Program-made: the position numbers and the translations under genes
Origin: Limnohabitans sp.
GTDB lineage: Bacteria > Bacteroidota > Bacteroidia > Flavobacteriales > Flavobacteriaceae
DNA length: 45,364 bases
Direction: 5' to 3'
Assembly: GCA_030053945.1 (NCBI GenBank)
Contig: JASGCW010000029.1
Span: 1-45,364 of the forward strand
Shown here: positions 17,254-24,707 of the stretch, piece by piece
Layout: every line of letters starts with the position of its first letter
Numbering within the stretch: the first letter of the stretch is position 1
The notes under the pieces: generated by a model
Database searches by the model: none
Told to the model about the DNA's origin: nothing
The model's input: the letters and a program-made list of their open reading frames with translations, nothing else

Positions 17254-18210
17254 TTACTCGAATATAGTATTTAGTGATTTCAACCACTCTTTGTTATTGT
17301 GCAATCTTTGATTAATTAAAAAGAAAACAAATCCTTCCTCCTGTGACCATTTTGTTTTGCTTCTTCTTACTTCTTCAATTGCTTTTGTATTTTCTAACCC
17401 TGCTCCTTTAGTATCTATTAGCCATAAATACATCAAGTATTGTCCAAGACCTTCCATTGTTAAGAAAACAGCATCTATTTCTTTTAGTTTTTTTTCAGCT
17501 AATAAATCTTGTCTCTTTTTGAAAATCTCTTTACCTAACTTTATATTATTTTGAAATTCAGTGTTACTTACTTTGTCAAGTGATCCATACAAGTAAAAGA
17601 TTTCCTGCTCAAATAATTCTTTATATTCCTTATCTTTTTCATATAAATCCTGAATCAAATTGTCTGAAATTTCTGTTTCAAAAGTTTTTTGCTTCTCAAA
17701 TTCATTTACTTTTTTGCCTAACGTTTCTAATTGTTGTGAATGTGAGAATTCGTGAAGAAAAATGGCAGTTACAAGATTCTCCACAGATGTATGTTTACTT
17801 TTCAATCCATCTTTTTCTAAAAAAGAAGGCAAAGGCATCACAAAGAAGGGTAATTTATTATTAACTGATTTTGGAGCTGTAAAAAGAGCAGTCATAGGAA
17901 CAAATTGCTCACCATCAGGCAAGATAATTTTATTATGATGTTCTCTTTTATACCATTTCTTAAAGCTTGAATCAATTTGAATTTCTTCTCCATTATTTAT
18001 GGTTAAAGTTGATGTAGAATAAACATATTTTTCATTAAAAAAAACATAATCAACATCAATTTTATTATCTATTACTGGAACTTTAATAGACATAAATTTC
18101 CAAGCTCTTAAAAACTTTTCAATTGTTTGAACCTCTTTATCTACTTCTTGATGAGGATTGCAAGAAATAAGTAACAACAAAAGAAATATTAAGCTTACTT
18201 CTTTATTCAT
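17254..18210 (-). CDS. Lipoprotein with HExxH putative zinc peptidase motif
   Basis: 318 residues. The lipobox LLLLLISC places the lipid anchor on Cys17. A zincin-type motif lies at His153-Glu154-x2-His157 (FLHEFSHSQQL), with a second helical block MEGLGQYLMYLWL near residues 250-265, where a third metal ligand or wall helix might sit. The C-terminal part is helical and charged. I do not recognise a named family. It is expected at the periplasmic face of the inner or outer membrane. It appears to be a single-gene unit, with a structured inverted repeat just upstream. Peptidase activity is inferred from one motif. Confidence 0.72.
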   Translation of the reverse strand: MNKEVSLIFLLLLLISCNPHQEVDKEVQTIEKFLRAWKFMSIKVPVIDNKIDVDYVFFNEKYVYSTSTLTINNGEEIQIDSSFKKWYKREHHNKIILPDGEQFVPMTALFTAPKSVNNKLPFFVMPLPSFLEKDGLKSKHTSVENLVTAIFLHEFSHSQQLETLGKKVNEFEKQKTFETEISDNLIQDLYEKDKEYKELFEQEIFYLYGSLDKVSNTEFQNNIKLGKEIFKKRQDLLAEKKLKEIDAVFLTMEGLGQYLMYLWLIDTKGAGLENTKAIEEVRRSKTKWSQEEGFVFFLINQRLHNNKEWLKSLNTIFE

Positions 18211-18238
18211 ATGTAGAGAATTATTTGTTTTTATTTGT

Positions 18239-18308
18239 CATATGGTATCGCCTTATCTTCATTGGTGTTTGTTTGCAACAAACCTGTTGTTAGTGGCGAT
18301 TTCATATG
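18239..18308. repeat. 70-bp structured inverted repeat between two minus-strand genes
   Basis: The outer arms CATATGGTATCGCC (18239-18252) and GGCGATTTCATATG (18295-18308) are complementary at 12 of 14 positions. Between them is a near-palindrome GTTTGTTTGCAACAAAC (18267-18283) and a small CAACA/TGTTG stem (18276-18280, 18285-18289). The layout of imperfect outer arms around inner arms recalls integron attC sites. GTTAGTG at 18288-18294 only approximates GTTRRRY, and no integrase is in the window. It may instead be a dispersed genomic repeat. Confidence 0.6.
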
Positions 18309-18334
18309 TTTTATTTATTCGTCAAATATATGTT

Positions 18335-18985
18335 TTAGAACTTTGCTTCACTTTTAGGTTTAATTTCAAAACTAACCTGCTGAATCAATGCTCCATTTTT
18401 TAAGAAAATTTTCATTAATACTCTTTTTTCTTGTACAGAACTAACATCTACTATATAATTATTATTTTGTTTTTTTACAGAGCCATTTTCTATTTCAACT
18501 TTAATTTCTTGATCTTTAAAAGATGTATTTTCTATTTGTATCTCATTTTCTATGCCTTGATACAATACAAAATCTTCTCCTTTAACTTTTATATTAACGG
18601 AGTCTGTTTCTATAAACATATTTATGGGCAATATCATTTTGGTAAGCACTTTATTATCATTTTCGGATTTCCAACGAGGTGAACTTTTTAAAACTCTTAT
18701 TACTTCTTCTTCCATACCGTATCCAAAATGTGTGATAGGCGTTATATTTGTTATATTTCCTTCTTGATTAACCATAAAACTCACAATAACTTTATACTTT
18801 CCAGCAGGTACTCCATTTTCAATTATATTTTCTAGGTTTAATCTTTTTGTTAGAAATTGATTCCAAGTTGAAGTTTGAGAAGAAGAACTTTCTGTCTGGT
18901 TATTTTTAGGACTTAATGTATTTGTATTAGTTTGACTAAAAGTTGAAAATGGAATCAATATAATTAAAAATAGTAGGTTTCTCAT
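18335..18985 (-). CDS. Secreted protein with TonB C-terminal-like and GldM-like Ig domains
   Basis: 216 residues with a signal peptide (to about FSTFSQ). Residues about 62-125 resemble a TonB C-terminal domain: VIVSFMVNQEGNITNITPI, then MEEEVIRVLKSSPRWKS. Residues about 138-212 form an Ig-like beta domain opening with LYQGIENEIQIEN, similar in pattern to the Y-GIDNPI start of GldM C-terminal domains. There is no proline-rich bridge or inner-membrane anchor, so it is not a standard energy transducer. Likely periplasmic and possibly interacting with peptidoglycan or a receptor. Function unknown. Confidence 0.6.
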   Translation of the reverse strand: MRNLLFLIILIPFSTFSQTNTNTLSPKNNQTESSSSQTSTWNQFLTKRLNLENIIENGVPAGKYKVIVSFMVNQEGNITNITPITHFGYGMEEEVIRVLKSSPRWKSENDNKVLTKMILPINMFIETDSVNIKVKGEDFVLYQGIENEIQIENTSFKDQEIKVEIENGSVKKQNNNYIVDVSSVQEKRVLMKIFLKNGALIQQVSFEIKPKSEAKF

Positions 18986-19034
18986 TTGTATAAATTATAG
19001 TTTTTACTAGAAAATTTGAATAATAGATTTTTTT

Positions 19035-19637
19035 TTACTTTTTTACAAAACTAGCCATTTTTCGGTCTAATTCATTTGTAGATTTAGACAGACTATCAAA
19101 AATTCTTTTCTTTTCCGTTTCACTTCTATTCTGACTGGCTTTTTTCTTGGCTTGAATATCGGTCACTTTTATTTTAAAAGCCACGATGCCTTTTATTAGG
19201 TTATTTTTGAAAGTATCTGGTAATGAATCCCATTGTGTTAGAAAATCACTTTCGTAAGTTAAAATTGTCTCTTTTAAAATTTCTGAAGTTTCTTCATCTG
19301 AAGTAATAATTTTTCCATCACCATAAATATGTATTGAAACATAATTCCAAGTAGGAACATTTTTTTCTGAATCATAGTTTTTAGGAGAAATATAAGCGTG
19401 TGGTTCACTAAAAATAACTACTGTTTTATTAGTTTCAATTTCTTTCCATTGATCATTTGCTTTCGCTAAATGGGAAATTAGATATAATTCGTTATTTTCT
19501 TCTTTCACTATAAAAGGTAAATGTGTTGCAGAAGGGAAATTGTCTTTTACATTTATTATAGTGGCAAAACTATATTCTCTAATAAAAGAAATTATTTCTG
19601 ATTTATCTCCTAATTTGAAATGATCTGGTATGTACAT
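19035..19637 (-). CDS. PaiB-family FMN-binding protein
   Basis: 200 residues, cytoplasmic, covering the usual family length. It begins MYIPDHFKLGD and contains FATIINV, SATHLPFIV, ISHLAKANDQWK, AYISPKNY and PTWNYVSIHIYG, all typical of the PaiB/FMN-binding split-barrel family. In Bacillus the name-giver was described as a negative regulator of sporulation and proteases; in other bacteria the family is often associated with flavin-linked detoxification. The gene stops six bases before the downstream end of dinB-like 19643-20119, which lies upstream in transcription, so the two are probably one transcript. The specific function here is not known. Confidence 0.88.
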   Translation of the reverse strand: MYIPDHFKLGDKSEIISFIREYSFATIINVKDNFPSATHLPFIVKEENNELYLISHLAKANDQWKEIETNKTVVIFSEPHAYISPKNYDSEKNVPTWNYVSIHIYGDGKIITSDEETSEILKETILTYESDFLTQWDSLPDTFKNNLIKGIVAFKIKVTDIQAKKKASQNRSETEKKRIFDSLSKSTNELDRKMASFVKK

Positions 19638-19642
19638 AATTA

Positions 19643-20119
19643 TTATTTATCAAGTAATCGTCTATGATAATTTATTTGTCCAAGATGATATCCCAAATGA
19701 ACAGTTATATGAGTTAAATAATACCCAATCGTCGTTTTTCCTACAGAAACTTCCATTGGGTATTCTAATATCAAGTCATCATCAGTTAATCCTGCAAATG
19801 TTACATTGACCATCGCTATTGTGGTTTCGATTTTATTTAATAAAACCTGTTTAGGTATGTTTTTATCTAAAAATTCAAGTTCTCTATTTCTAACATAACC
19901 CGATTTTCTTAAAGCTATTCCTAAATAGGTATTTAGGTTTCCAATAAGATGCAAACACAAATTACCAGCAGAATTAGAAATATTTTTATCTATTTTCCAA
20001 AGATTTTCTTCCGTAGAATATGCTGAAATCTCTGCTTTTAATTTTTCTAAATCCCTTTTTATTATTTTTTGTAAAATGTGTGTATGCAACTTACTGACTT
20101 CCGATTTCTTATAATTCAT
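19643..20119 (-). CDS. DinB-like (DUF1572-type) protein
   Basis: 158 residues, a four-helix protein of the DinB/YfiT metal-binding superfamily. Candidate metal ligands are the His in CLHLIGNL near residue 57 and the H-x3-H in HITVHLGYHLGQINYH near residues 137-150. Family members include thiol-dependent transferases and proteins of unknown activity. It is followed at 5 bases by the paiB-like gene. Starts at an ATG at 20119; nothing odd in length or composition. Confidence 0.8.
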   Translation of the reverse strand: MNYKKSEVSKLHTHILQKIIKRDLEKLKAEISAYSTEENLWKIDKNISNSAGNLCLHLIGNLNTYLGIALRKSGYVRNRELEFLDKNIPKQVLLNKIETTIAMVNVTFAGLTDDDLILEYPMEVSVGKTTIGYYLTHITVHLGYHLGQINYHRRLLDK

Positions 20120-20199
20120 TTTTAAAGGATAATATAGATTGTATTAATTTCTAAAATCTAAGATTGAAATATGTGCAAAATGATTAGAAAAAATATACT

Positions 20200-21237
20200 T
20201 TATTCTATTAATGATTGAAACACTTCTTTGGCATTTCTATATTTTATTTCCGTAACACTTTGCCCTGCCCAAAAAGTCAGTAATTCAGGTTTATTTTGCC
20301 TTATAGCTTCCTCTCTAATTATTGACATAAAATGAGTTTGCAATGGAAAAGGTAAGGTTTTTATTGTGTCCAAATTTTCGGAAATCTCTCCTGAAATCCC
20401 CCTTGCTAATCTACCTGTAAATACTTTAGTCAAAGTTGTCTTCTCAGCTCTTTCAGAAAATAAGATGTTTCTGTATTCTTCACTTGCACCTGATTCTTCA
20501 CAAGCTAAAAATGCAGTTCCTATTTGAACTCCAGATGCTCCTAGTTTCATTAGCGCATCAACTCCTTTTTTATTTACTATACCTCCTGCTCCTACAACAG
20601 GTGTTTTAACTTTATTCACAATTTGTTGTACTAAAGTAAATATACCTGTTAATGAATCTTCGGGAGATTTTAAAAATGAAGGTCGGTGACCGCCTGCTTC
20701 AAATCCTGAAGCAACAATAATATCAACTTGCGCATCTTCTAAAGCTAAAGCTTCTTCCAAAGTGGTTGCTGCTCCAATAGTAACTGCGTTTTTGTTTTTA
20801 AATTCCTTCAAAATAGCATAATCAGGAATACCAAATACAAAACTAAAAACAGGTACATTCTCCTGTAATAAAACTTCGACCTGACTTTCAAATTTACTTT
20901 TGATCGATTTCGGTTTTTCTGGAATACTCAAACCTAATTCATCTAAATAAGGTTTAAAATGCGATACCAAATTTTGGAACTCTTCATCGGTAAAGTTCAT
21001 ATTGTCATCTACATCTTTAACCCACAAATTAATATTAAATGGTTTAGCAGTTTTTGATCTTATTTGGCTTACAATGTCTTTGATTTCGTGAGGGTATAAC
21101 TGATAAGCTCCATATCCGCCTAATCCTCCCAAGTTAGAAACTTCAGAAACTAATTTTGGGGTAGATAAACCTCCTCCCATTGGTCCTTGAAGAATTGGAT
21201 ATTGTATATTTAATAATTGTGAAACAGCTGTTTTCAT
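20200..21237 (-). CDS. NAD(P)H-dependent flavin oxidoreductase, nitronate monooxygenase family
   Basis: 345 residues, a TIM-barrel FMN enzyme. Family blocks: YPILQGPMGGGLSTP at the front, the phosphate/flavin segment ASGFEAGGHRPSF in the middle, then PVVGAGGIVNKKGV and ALMKLGASGVQIGTAFL, followed by a C-terminal FWAGQSV. Such enzymes oxidise toxic alkyl nitronates such as propionate-3-nitronate, and some reduce quinones or enoyl groups. It probably forms its own unit, lying between a terminator (21323-21351) upstream and the dinB/paiB pair. The exact substrate is not deducible. Confidence 0.88.
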   Translation of the reverse strand: MKTAVSQLLNIQYPILQGPMGGGLSTPKLVSEVSNLGGLGGYGAYQLYPHEIKDIVSQIRSKTAKPFNINLWVKDVDDNMNFTDEEFQNLVSHFKPYLDELGLSIPEKPKSIKSKFESQVEVLLQENVPVFSFVFGIPDYAILKEFKNKNAVTIGAATTLEEALALEDAQVDIIVASGFEAGGHRPSFLKSPEDSLTGIFTLVQQIVNKVKTPVVGAGGIVNKKGVDALMKLGASGVQIGTAFLACEESGASEEYRNILFSERAEKTTLTKVFTGRLARGISGEISENLDTIKTLPFPLQTHFMSIIREEAIRQNKPELLTFWAGQSVTEIKYRNAKEVFQSLIE

Positions 21238-21322
21238 TTTTCAAAAATATAAGATATATGCTGAATGAATGTTGGACAAAAAAGCATTTGAAATGTACTT
21301 TTTGACCTATACTTGATTAAAA

Positions 21323-21351
21323 AGCATTACCGATTTAAAATCAGTAATGCT
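21323..21351 (-). terminator. Rho-independent terminator after the DJ-1/NTF2 genes
   Basis: AGCATTAC (21323-21330) pairs with GTAATGCT (21344-21351), with further GAT/ATC pairing inside. On the minus strand it is followed by a T-run. It ends the transcript coming from the AraC-led cluster and separates it from the nitronate monooxygenase gene. Confidence 0.75.
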
Positions 21352-21358
21352 CTTATTT

Positions 21359-21727
21359 TTAAAGGACATTTGTAAAGAGTTTGTTTACAATAACCCATTT
21401 AGAGTCCATTTTAGCTATCGATAAAAAATCATAATAATTAAAACCAAGCATTGGGAGCTGTGCCTTTACAATAGCATTGTTTCCTAAAATTTCAAGACTA
21501 ATAATTTTCATTCTAAAACTTTCACCTGATTCTTTAGGAGATTTTCTGTTTTTAACCCCCTCAAGGTATTCTTGAAAATTTTTGTAATACGGGCTTCCAT
21601 TTATATCACCTATTAATTTGCAATCTGAATGAAAAGCCTGTGTTAACAACGAAAGGTCTCCATTATACACTCCTACAAAATAATTTTGAATTGTTTGTTG
21701 AATTGCTAAAGATTCTTCTGTAAACAT
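21359..21727 (-). CDS. NTF2-like / putative lumazine-binding family protein
   Basis: 122 residues when started at the ATG at 21727. The frame extends further upstream, but only into the preceding gene; the ATG start leaves one base between the two, and the protein then begins MFTEESLAIQQTIQNYF. The pattern is that of small NTF2-like fold proteins: YFVGVYNGDLSLLTQAFHSDCKL, then YLEGVKNRK, and a closing strand block with FNYYDFLSIAKMDSKWVIVNKL. This group is usually called putative lumazine-binding or SnoaL-like; a ligand is unknown. Tight coupling to the secreted DJ-1-like gene suggests joint expression. It is the last gene before the terminator. Confidence 0.8.
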   Translation of the reverse strand: MFTEESLAIQQTIQNYFVGVYNGDLSLLTQAFHSDCKLIGDINGSPYYKNFQEYLEGVKNRKSPKESGESFRMKIISLEILGNNAIVKAQLPMLGFNYYDFLSIAKMDSKWVIVNKLFTNVL

Positions 21728-21728
21728 A

Positions 21729-22481
21729 TTATTTGATTTTAGAATATAATTTAGAAGCAACTTCTTCTGATGATTGTGGATTCTGACCTGAAATTAAAAG
21801 TCCATCTTCTATCACAAAAGAAGACCAATCGTTCCCCTTCATATAATTTGCTCCACGTTCTTTTAATTTATTTTCTAATGAAAAAGGAACAACTTTTGTT
21901 AACTGCACTGCATCTTCTTCAGAATTACAGAAGCTTGTTACTTTTTTTCCATCGATTAAATATTTCCCTGATTTATCTTTTACATTTACTAAAGCTGCCG
22001 AACCGTGACAAACAAAAGCAACAGGTTTATTAGCATTATAGAATGATTGAATGGTAGCAATTGAGTTTTTATCATTAGCTAAATCCCACATAGGACCGTG
22101 ACCACCAGGATAAAACACCGCTTTAAATAACTTGTGATTTACTGTTGCTAACCTTACCGTTTTACTTAATGCTAATTGGGCTTTCTTGTCTGCATAAAAT
22201 CGTTTGGTTGCATCCGTTTGAAAAGAAGGATCGGTGCTTTTTGGATCTATTGGTGCTTGTCCTCCATAAGGAGTGGCAATAACAACTTCAATACCTTTAT
22301 CTAAAAAATAGTAATAAGGAGTCGCAAATTCTTCAATCCAAGAACCAGTCGTTTTACCTGTATTACCTAATTTGTTATGTGAGGTAAGTACAAAAAGAAC
22401 TTTTGTCTTTTTATTTTGGGCAGTACCAATGTTTATAAATATTAGAAATAAAAGTATAAATGATTTAAAAAATGTTTTCAT
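21729..22481 (-). CDS. Secreted DJ-1/PfpI-family protein (Hsp31-like)
   Basis: 250 residues with a clear signal peptide (MKTFFKSFILLFLIFINIGTA), so the product is periplasmic, unlike most relatives, which are cytosolic. The fold is shown by KVLFVLTSH, EFATPYYYF, YPGGHGPMWDL and the nucleophile elbow VAFVCHGSAALV, whose Cys is the expected catalytic residue. Hsp31-type members act as glutathione-independent glyoxalases or chaperones. Within a cluster of small-molecule redox enzymes, removal of reactive aldehydes outside the cytoplasm is a reasonable guess. It lies 55 bases after the SDR gene and 1 base before the NTF2-like gene. Confidence 0.85.
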   Translation of the reverse strand: MKTFFKSFILLFLIFINIGTAQNKKTKVLFVLTSHNKLGNTGKTTGSWIEEFATPYYYFLDKGIEVVIATPYGGQAPIDPKSTDPSFQTDATKRFYADKKAQLALSKTVRLATVNHKLFKAVFYPGGHGPMWDLANDKNSIATIQSFYNANKPVAFVCHGSAALVNVKDKSGKYLIDGKKVTSFCNSEEDAVQLTKVVPFSLENKLKERGANYMKGNDWSSFVIEDGLLISGQNPQSSEEVASKLYSKIK

Positions 22482-22536
22482 TTTGAATGTTTTATGTTTA
22501 AAAATTAAAATTGTTTATAAATGATTGTACTATGGA

Positions 22537-23280
22537 TTAACCAAATAAATGTCCAGCTACGTGTCCGCCATCTACATTAATTATTTCACCAGTAATAAAA
22601 TTACTTGTCGCTAGTTGAAATGCCATTTCGGCAATATCTGAAGTTTCTCCAATTCGATTTAGCAAATGCAAACCAGCCAATCCGTCGGCATTTTCGACTC
22701 CTATTTTACCTTGCAATGGGCTACGGATGATACCAGGCGCGATAGTATTCACCTTGATGTTGTTCCTACCAAATTCAGCAGCTAATTGTTTGGTTAAAGC
22801 GTGAACCCCACCTTTGCTGATTACTGGTGCTGATGCTGGGAATCCTGCAATGGCGTGATCTACTAAAACGGTTCCTATATTGATGATTGACCCTCCGTTG
22901 TTTGCTAACATAGTAGGAATTACGGCTTGTGTGGCAAAATAAGTTCCTTTCAAATTAATGCTGTAAAAACGATCTAAATCGGTTTCTTGAACGTCTAAGA
23001 ATGGCTTTGGAGCAAAAACGCCTGCGTTGTTAATTAGAACATCTACAGAACCAAATTTTTGTATAGCAGAAGTAGCTAATTTTTGACCAACTTCTTTTTT
23101 TGAAATATCACCTGAAACAATGATAGCATTTACTGGCGATCCTAATTCTTGAAAAGCTTGGTTTAAATTTTCTTCGTTTGAAGCATTCATTACTACATTG
23201 AATCCTTTTTCAATAAATAATTTGGCAATAGCCTTTCCTATACCAGAAGAAGCCCCGGTAACAATTATTGTTTTACTCAT
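22537..23280 (-). CDS. SDR-family protein lacking the catalytic Tyr
   Basis: 247 residues of the short-chain dehydrogenase fold. The cofactor motif TGASSGIG and the NNAG motif are intact, and the C-terminal VNTIAPGIIRSPL and INVDGGHVAGH segments are typical of classical SDRs. The active site is not: where YxxxK is expected the sequence is P-V-I-S-K (in SAPVISKGGVHALT), so Tyr is replaced by Pro while Lys remains. The usual Ser position about 13 residues earlier falls in a VLV stretch. It may bind NAD(P) without classical dehydrogenase chemistry, or use other residues. It sits 16 bases after the tautomerase gene in the AraC-linked cluster. Confidence 0.85.
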   Translation of the reverse strand: MSKTIIVTGASSGIGKAIAKLFIEKGFNVVMNASNEENLNQAFQELGSPVNAIIVSGDISKKEVGQKLATSAIQKFGSVDVLINNAGVFAPKPFLDVQETDLDRFYSINLKGTYFATQAVIPTMLANNGGSIINIGTVLVDHAIAGFPASAPVISKGGVHALTKQLAAEFGRNNIKVNTIAPGIIRSPLQGKIGVENADGLAGLHLLNRIGETSDIAEMAFQLATSNFITGEIINVDGGHVAGHLFG

Positions 23281-23296
23281 TTTAAAATTTATTTGA

Positions 23297-23497
23297 CTAT
23301 TGACTTTTACGTATTTCTGAAACTTGTTCTCCTTTCCATCCCCAGTTATCTAATCCTATTTCTTGAATGACAACGTGTGTTAGGTTAGGATCTTTTTGAA
23401 GGACATCATAAAGCAGTTGTGTCACTCCGTTTATAATTGTTTGTTTTTGTTGCTTTGTAACTCCTTCATCAGTTACTTGAATATTGACATAAGGCAT
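23297..23497 (-). CDS. 4-oxalocrotonate tautomerase-family protein
   Basis: 66 residues, started at the ATG at 23497, which puts the catalytic N-terminal Pro directly after Met (MPYVNIQVTDEGVTKQQKQ). A longer upstream frame exists but would bury this Pro and looks like noncoding sequence. Later blocks VTQLLYDVLQKDPNLTHVVIQEI and the closing WGWKGEQVSEIR fit the 60-70 residue family. Members use Pro1 as a general base to interconvert keto-enol forms. It is the first gene after a 233-base gap with a perfect palindrome and precedes the SDR gene by 16 bases. Confidence 0.88.
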   Translation of the reverse strand: MPYVNIQVTDEGVTKQQKQTIINGVTQLLYDVLQKDPNLTHVVIQEIGLDNWGWKGEQVSEIRKSQ

Positions 23498-23654
23498 ATT
23501 AAATTGTGTTATAATTATAGGACAAAGTTCAAGGAATAACACAAGGCAGGGAATAGCAAAAAAGGCATTTCGCTTGTACATTTAGGCATTATGCCACAGA
23601 GGTTTTATAGAAAATATTAGGGAAGAAAAAGTTATTTGGTCAATATTTTTACGC

Positions 23655-23692
23655 ATTACACCTGACAGGTTTTAAAACCTGTCAGGTGTAAT
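23655..23692. repeat. Perfect 38-bp palindrome
   Basis: The 19-base arms 23655-23673 and 23674-23692 are exact reverse complements with no spacer; the core is CCTGACAGG-TTTTAAAA-CCTGTCAGG and the outer ends are ATTACA/TGTAAT. It is not followed by a long T-run on either strand, though the central AT step gives a loop. From memory, elements with this CCTGACAGGTTTT core recur in Flavobacteriia genomes, so it is probably a REP-like dispersed repeat; it may also act as a transcription attenuator between the dehydrogenase and tautomerase genes. Confidence 0.9.
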
Positions 23693-23730
23693 AAAGAAGC
23701 TATCGTTTGGACTTAGTAAAATTTAATTAT

Positions 23731-24693
23731 TTAGAGTATCTCTGGGTTTGCTATATTAGAGGGTTTTCCATTAATGTAATTGATCACATTTTCGAATGCT
23801 TTGCTAAAATATAATTCATATCCATTTTTTTCAACATAACCCAAATGTGGAGTACAAATTACGTTATTGAATTTTAGAAATTCGAAATCTTTATCATAAA
23901 TAGGTTCTGTTTCATATACATCTAGTCCAACATAGAACTTTTTACCGCTTTTTAATACATTTTCAAGGGCATTTTTTTCTACTAATTCAGCTCTAGCGGT
24001 ATTTATAAAACAAGCATTTTCTTTCAAAAGATACAAATCTGTTGCTTTCACGATACCATATGTCTGCTCATTCAATCGAAGGTGAAGCGTTATAATATTT
24101 GCCTCTTTAAAAAAGGCTTCTTTAGAAATAGCTGCTTCAAATCCATCTTCGAGAGCTTTATTTCTGGAAGCTTCACTACCCCAAATAACTACTTTTGCAC
24201 CAAATGTTTTAGCATATTGGGCAATACGTTGACCTATTTTTCCGTATCCCCATATACCGAGCGTTTTACTGTAGATAGACGAACCTATATTTATCTGCCA
24301 TTTTCCTTGTTTCATTCCTTCAATTGCCTCAGGAATTTGTCTGACAGTATTCATAATTAATGCCCAAGTTAACTCGGCAGGAGCAATAGGAGAACCTACA
24401 CCTTCGGCAACAGCTACTTTATATTTAGTGCATACGGCAAGATTTAAATGATTTGAAATCTTTCCTGTTTGACTGATTAATTTTAGTTTTGGCAACTTAC
24501 TTAAAAGTGATTCAGAAATTTCTGTTCTTTCACGAGTTAGAACCAGTATTTCAGTATCTTGTAATAACTTCGAAAGTTGGTCAGTATCTTTTTCGGAAGT
24601 ATGCAAAATTTGTACTTCTTGTCCTTCTAAGAGATTGAAACAGTCTAATTTTTGAATGATGTTTTGATAATCATCTAAAATTGTAATTTTCAT
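23731..24693 (-). CDS. D-2-hydroxyacid dehydrogenase family protein
   Basis: 320 residues, NAD-dependent. The Rossmann motif is GIWGYGKIGQRIAQYAKTFG (about residues 147-166). The catalytic triad is recognisable: Arg in FINTARAELV, Glu in DVYETEP, His in TPHLGYV. Family members reduce 2-oxoacids or oxidise D-2-hydroxyacids, and some act in serine synthesis; this one lacks an ACT domain and starts near the substrate domain (MKITILDDYQNIIQ), so it is not a standard SerA. It lies 14 bases after the broken methyltransferase gene and before the palindrome. Confidence 0.9.
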   Translation of the reverse strand: MKITILDDYQNIIQKLDCFNLLEGQEVQILHTSEKDTDQLSKLLQDTEILVLTRERTEISESLLSKLPKLKLISQTGKISNHLNLAVCTKYKVAVAEGVGSPIAPAELTWALIMNTVRQIPEAIEGMKQGKWQINIGSSIYSKTLGIWGYGKIGQRIAQYAKTFGAKVVIWGSEASRNKALEDGFEAAISKEAFFKEANIITLHLRLNEQTYGIVKATDLYLLKENACFINTARAELVEKNALENVLKSGKKFYVGLDVYETEPIYDKDFEFLKFNNVICTPHLGYVEKNGYELYFSKAFENVINYINGKPSNIANPEIL

Positions 24694-24707
24694 TTTGATG
24701 AATTTTA

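Noticed and set aside
18239..18308. True integron attC site
   Set aside because: Size and symmetry fit, but GTTAGTG is not GTTRRRY, the partner RYYYAAC is not found, and no integrase is seen. Kept only as a structured repeat.
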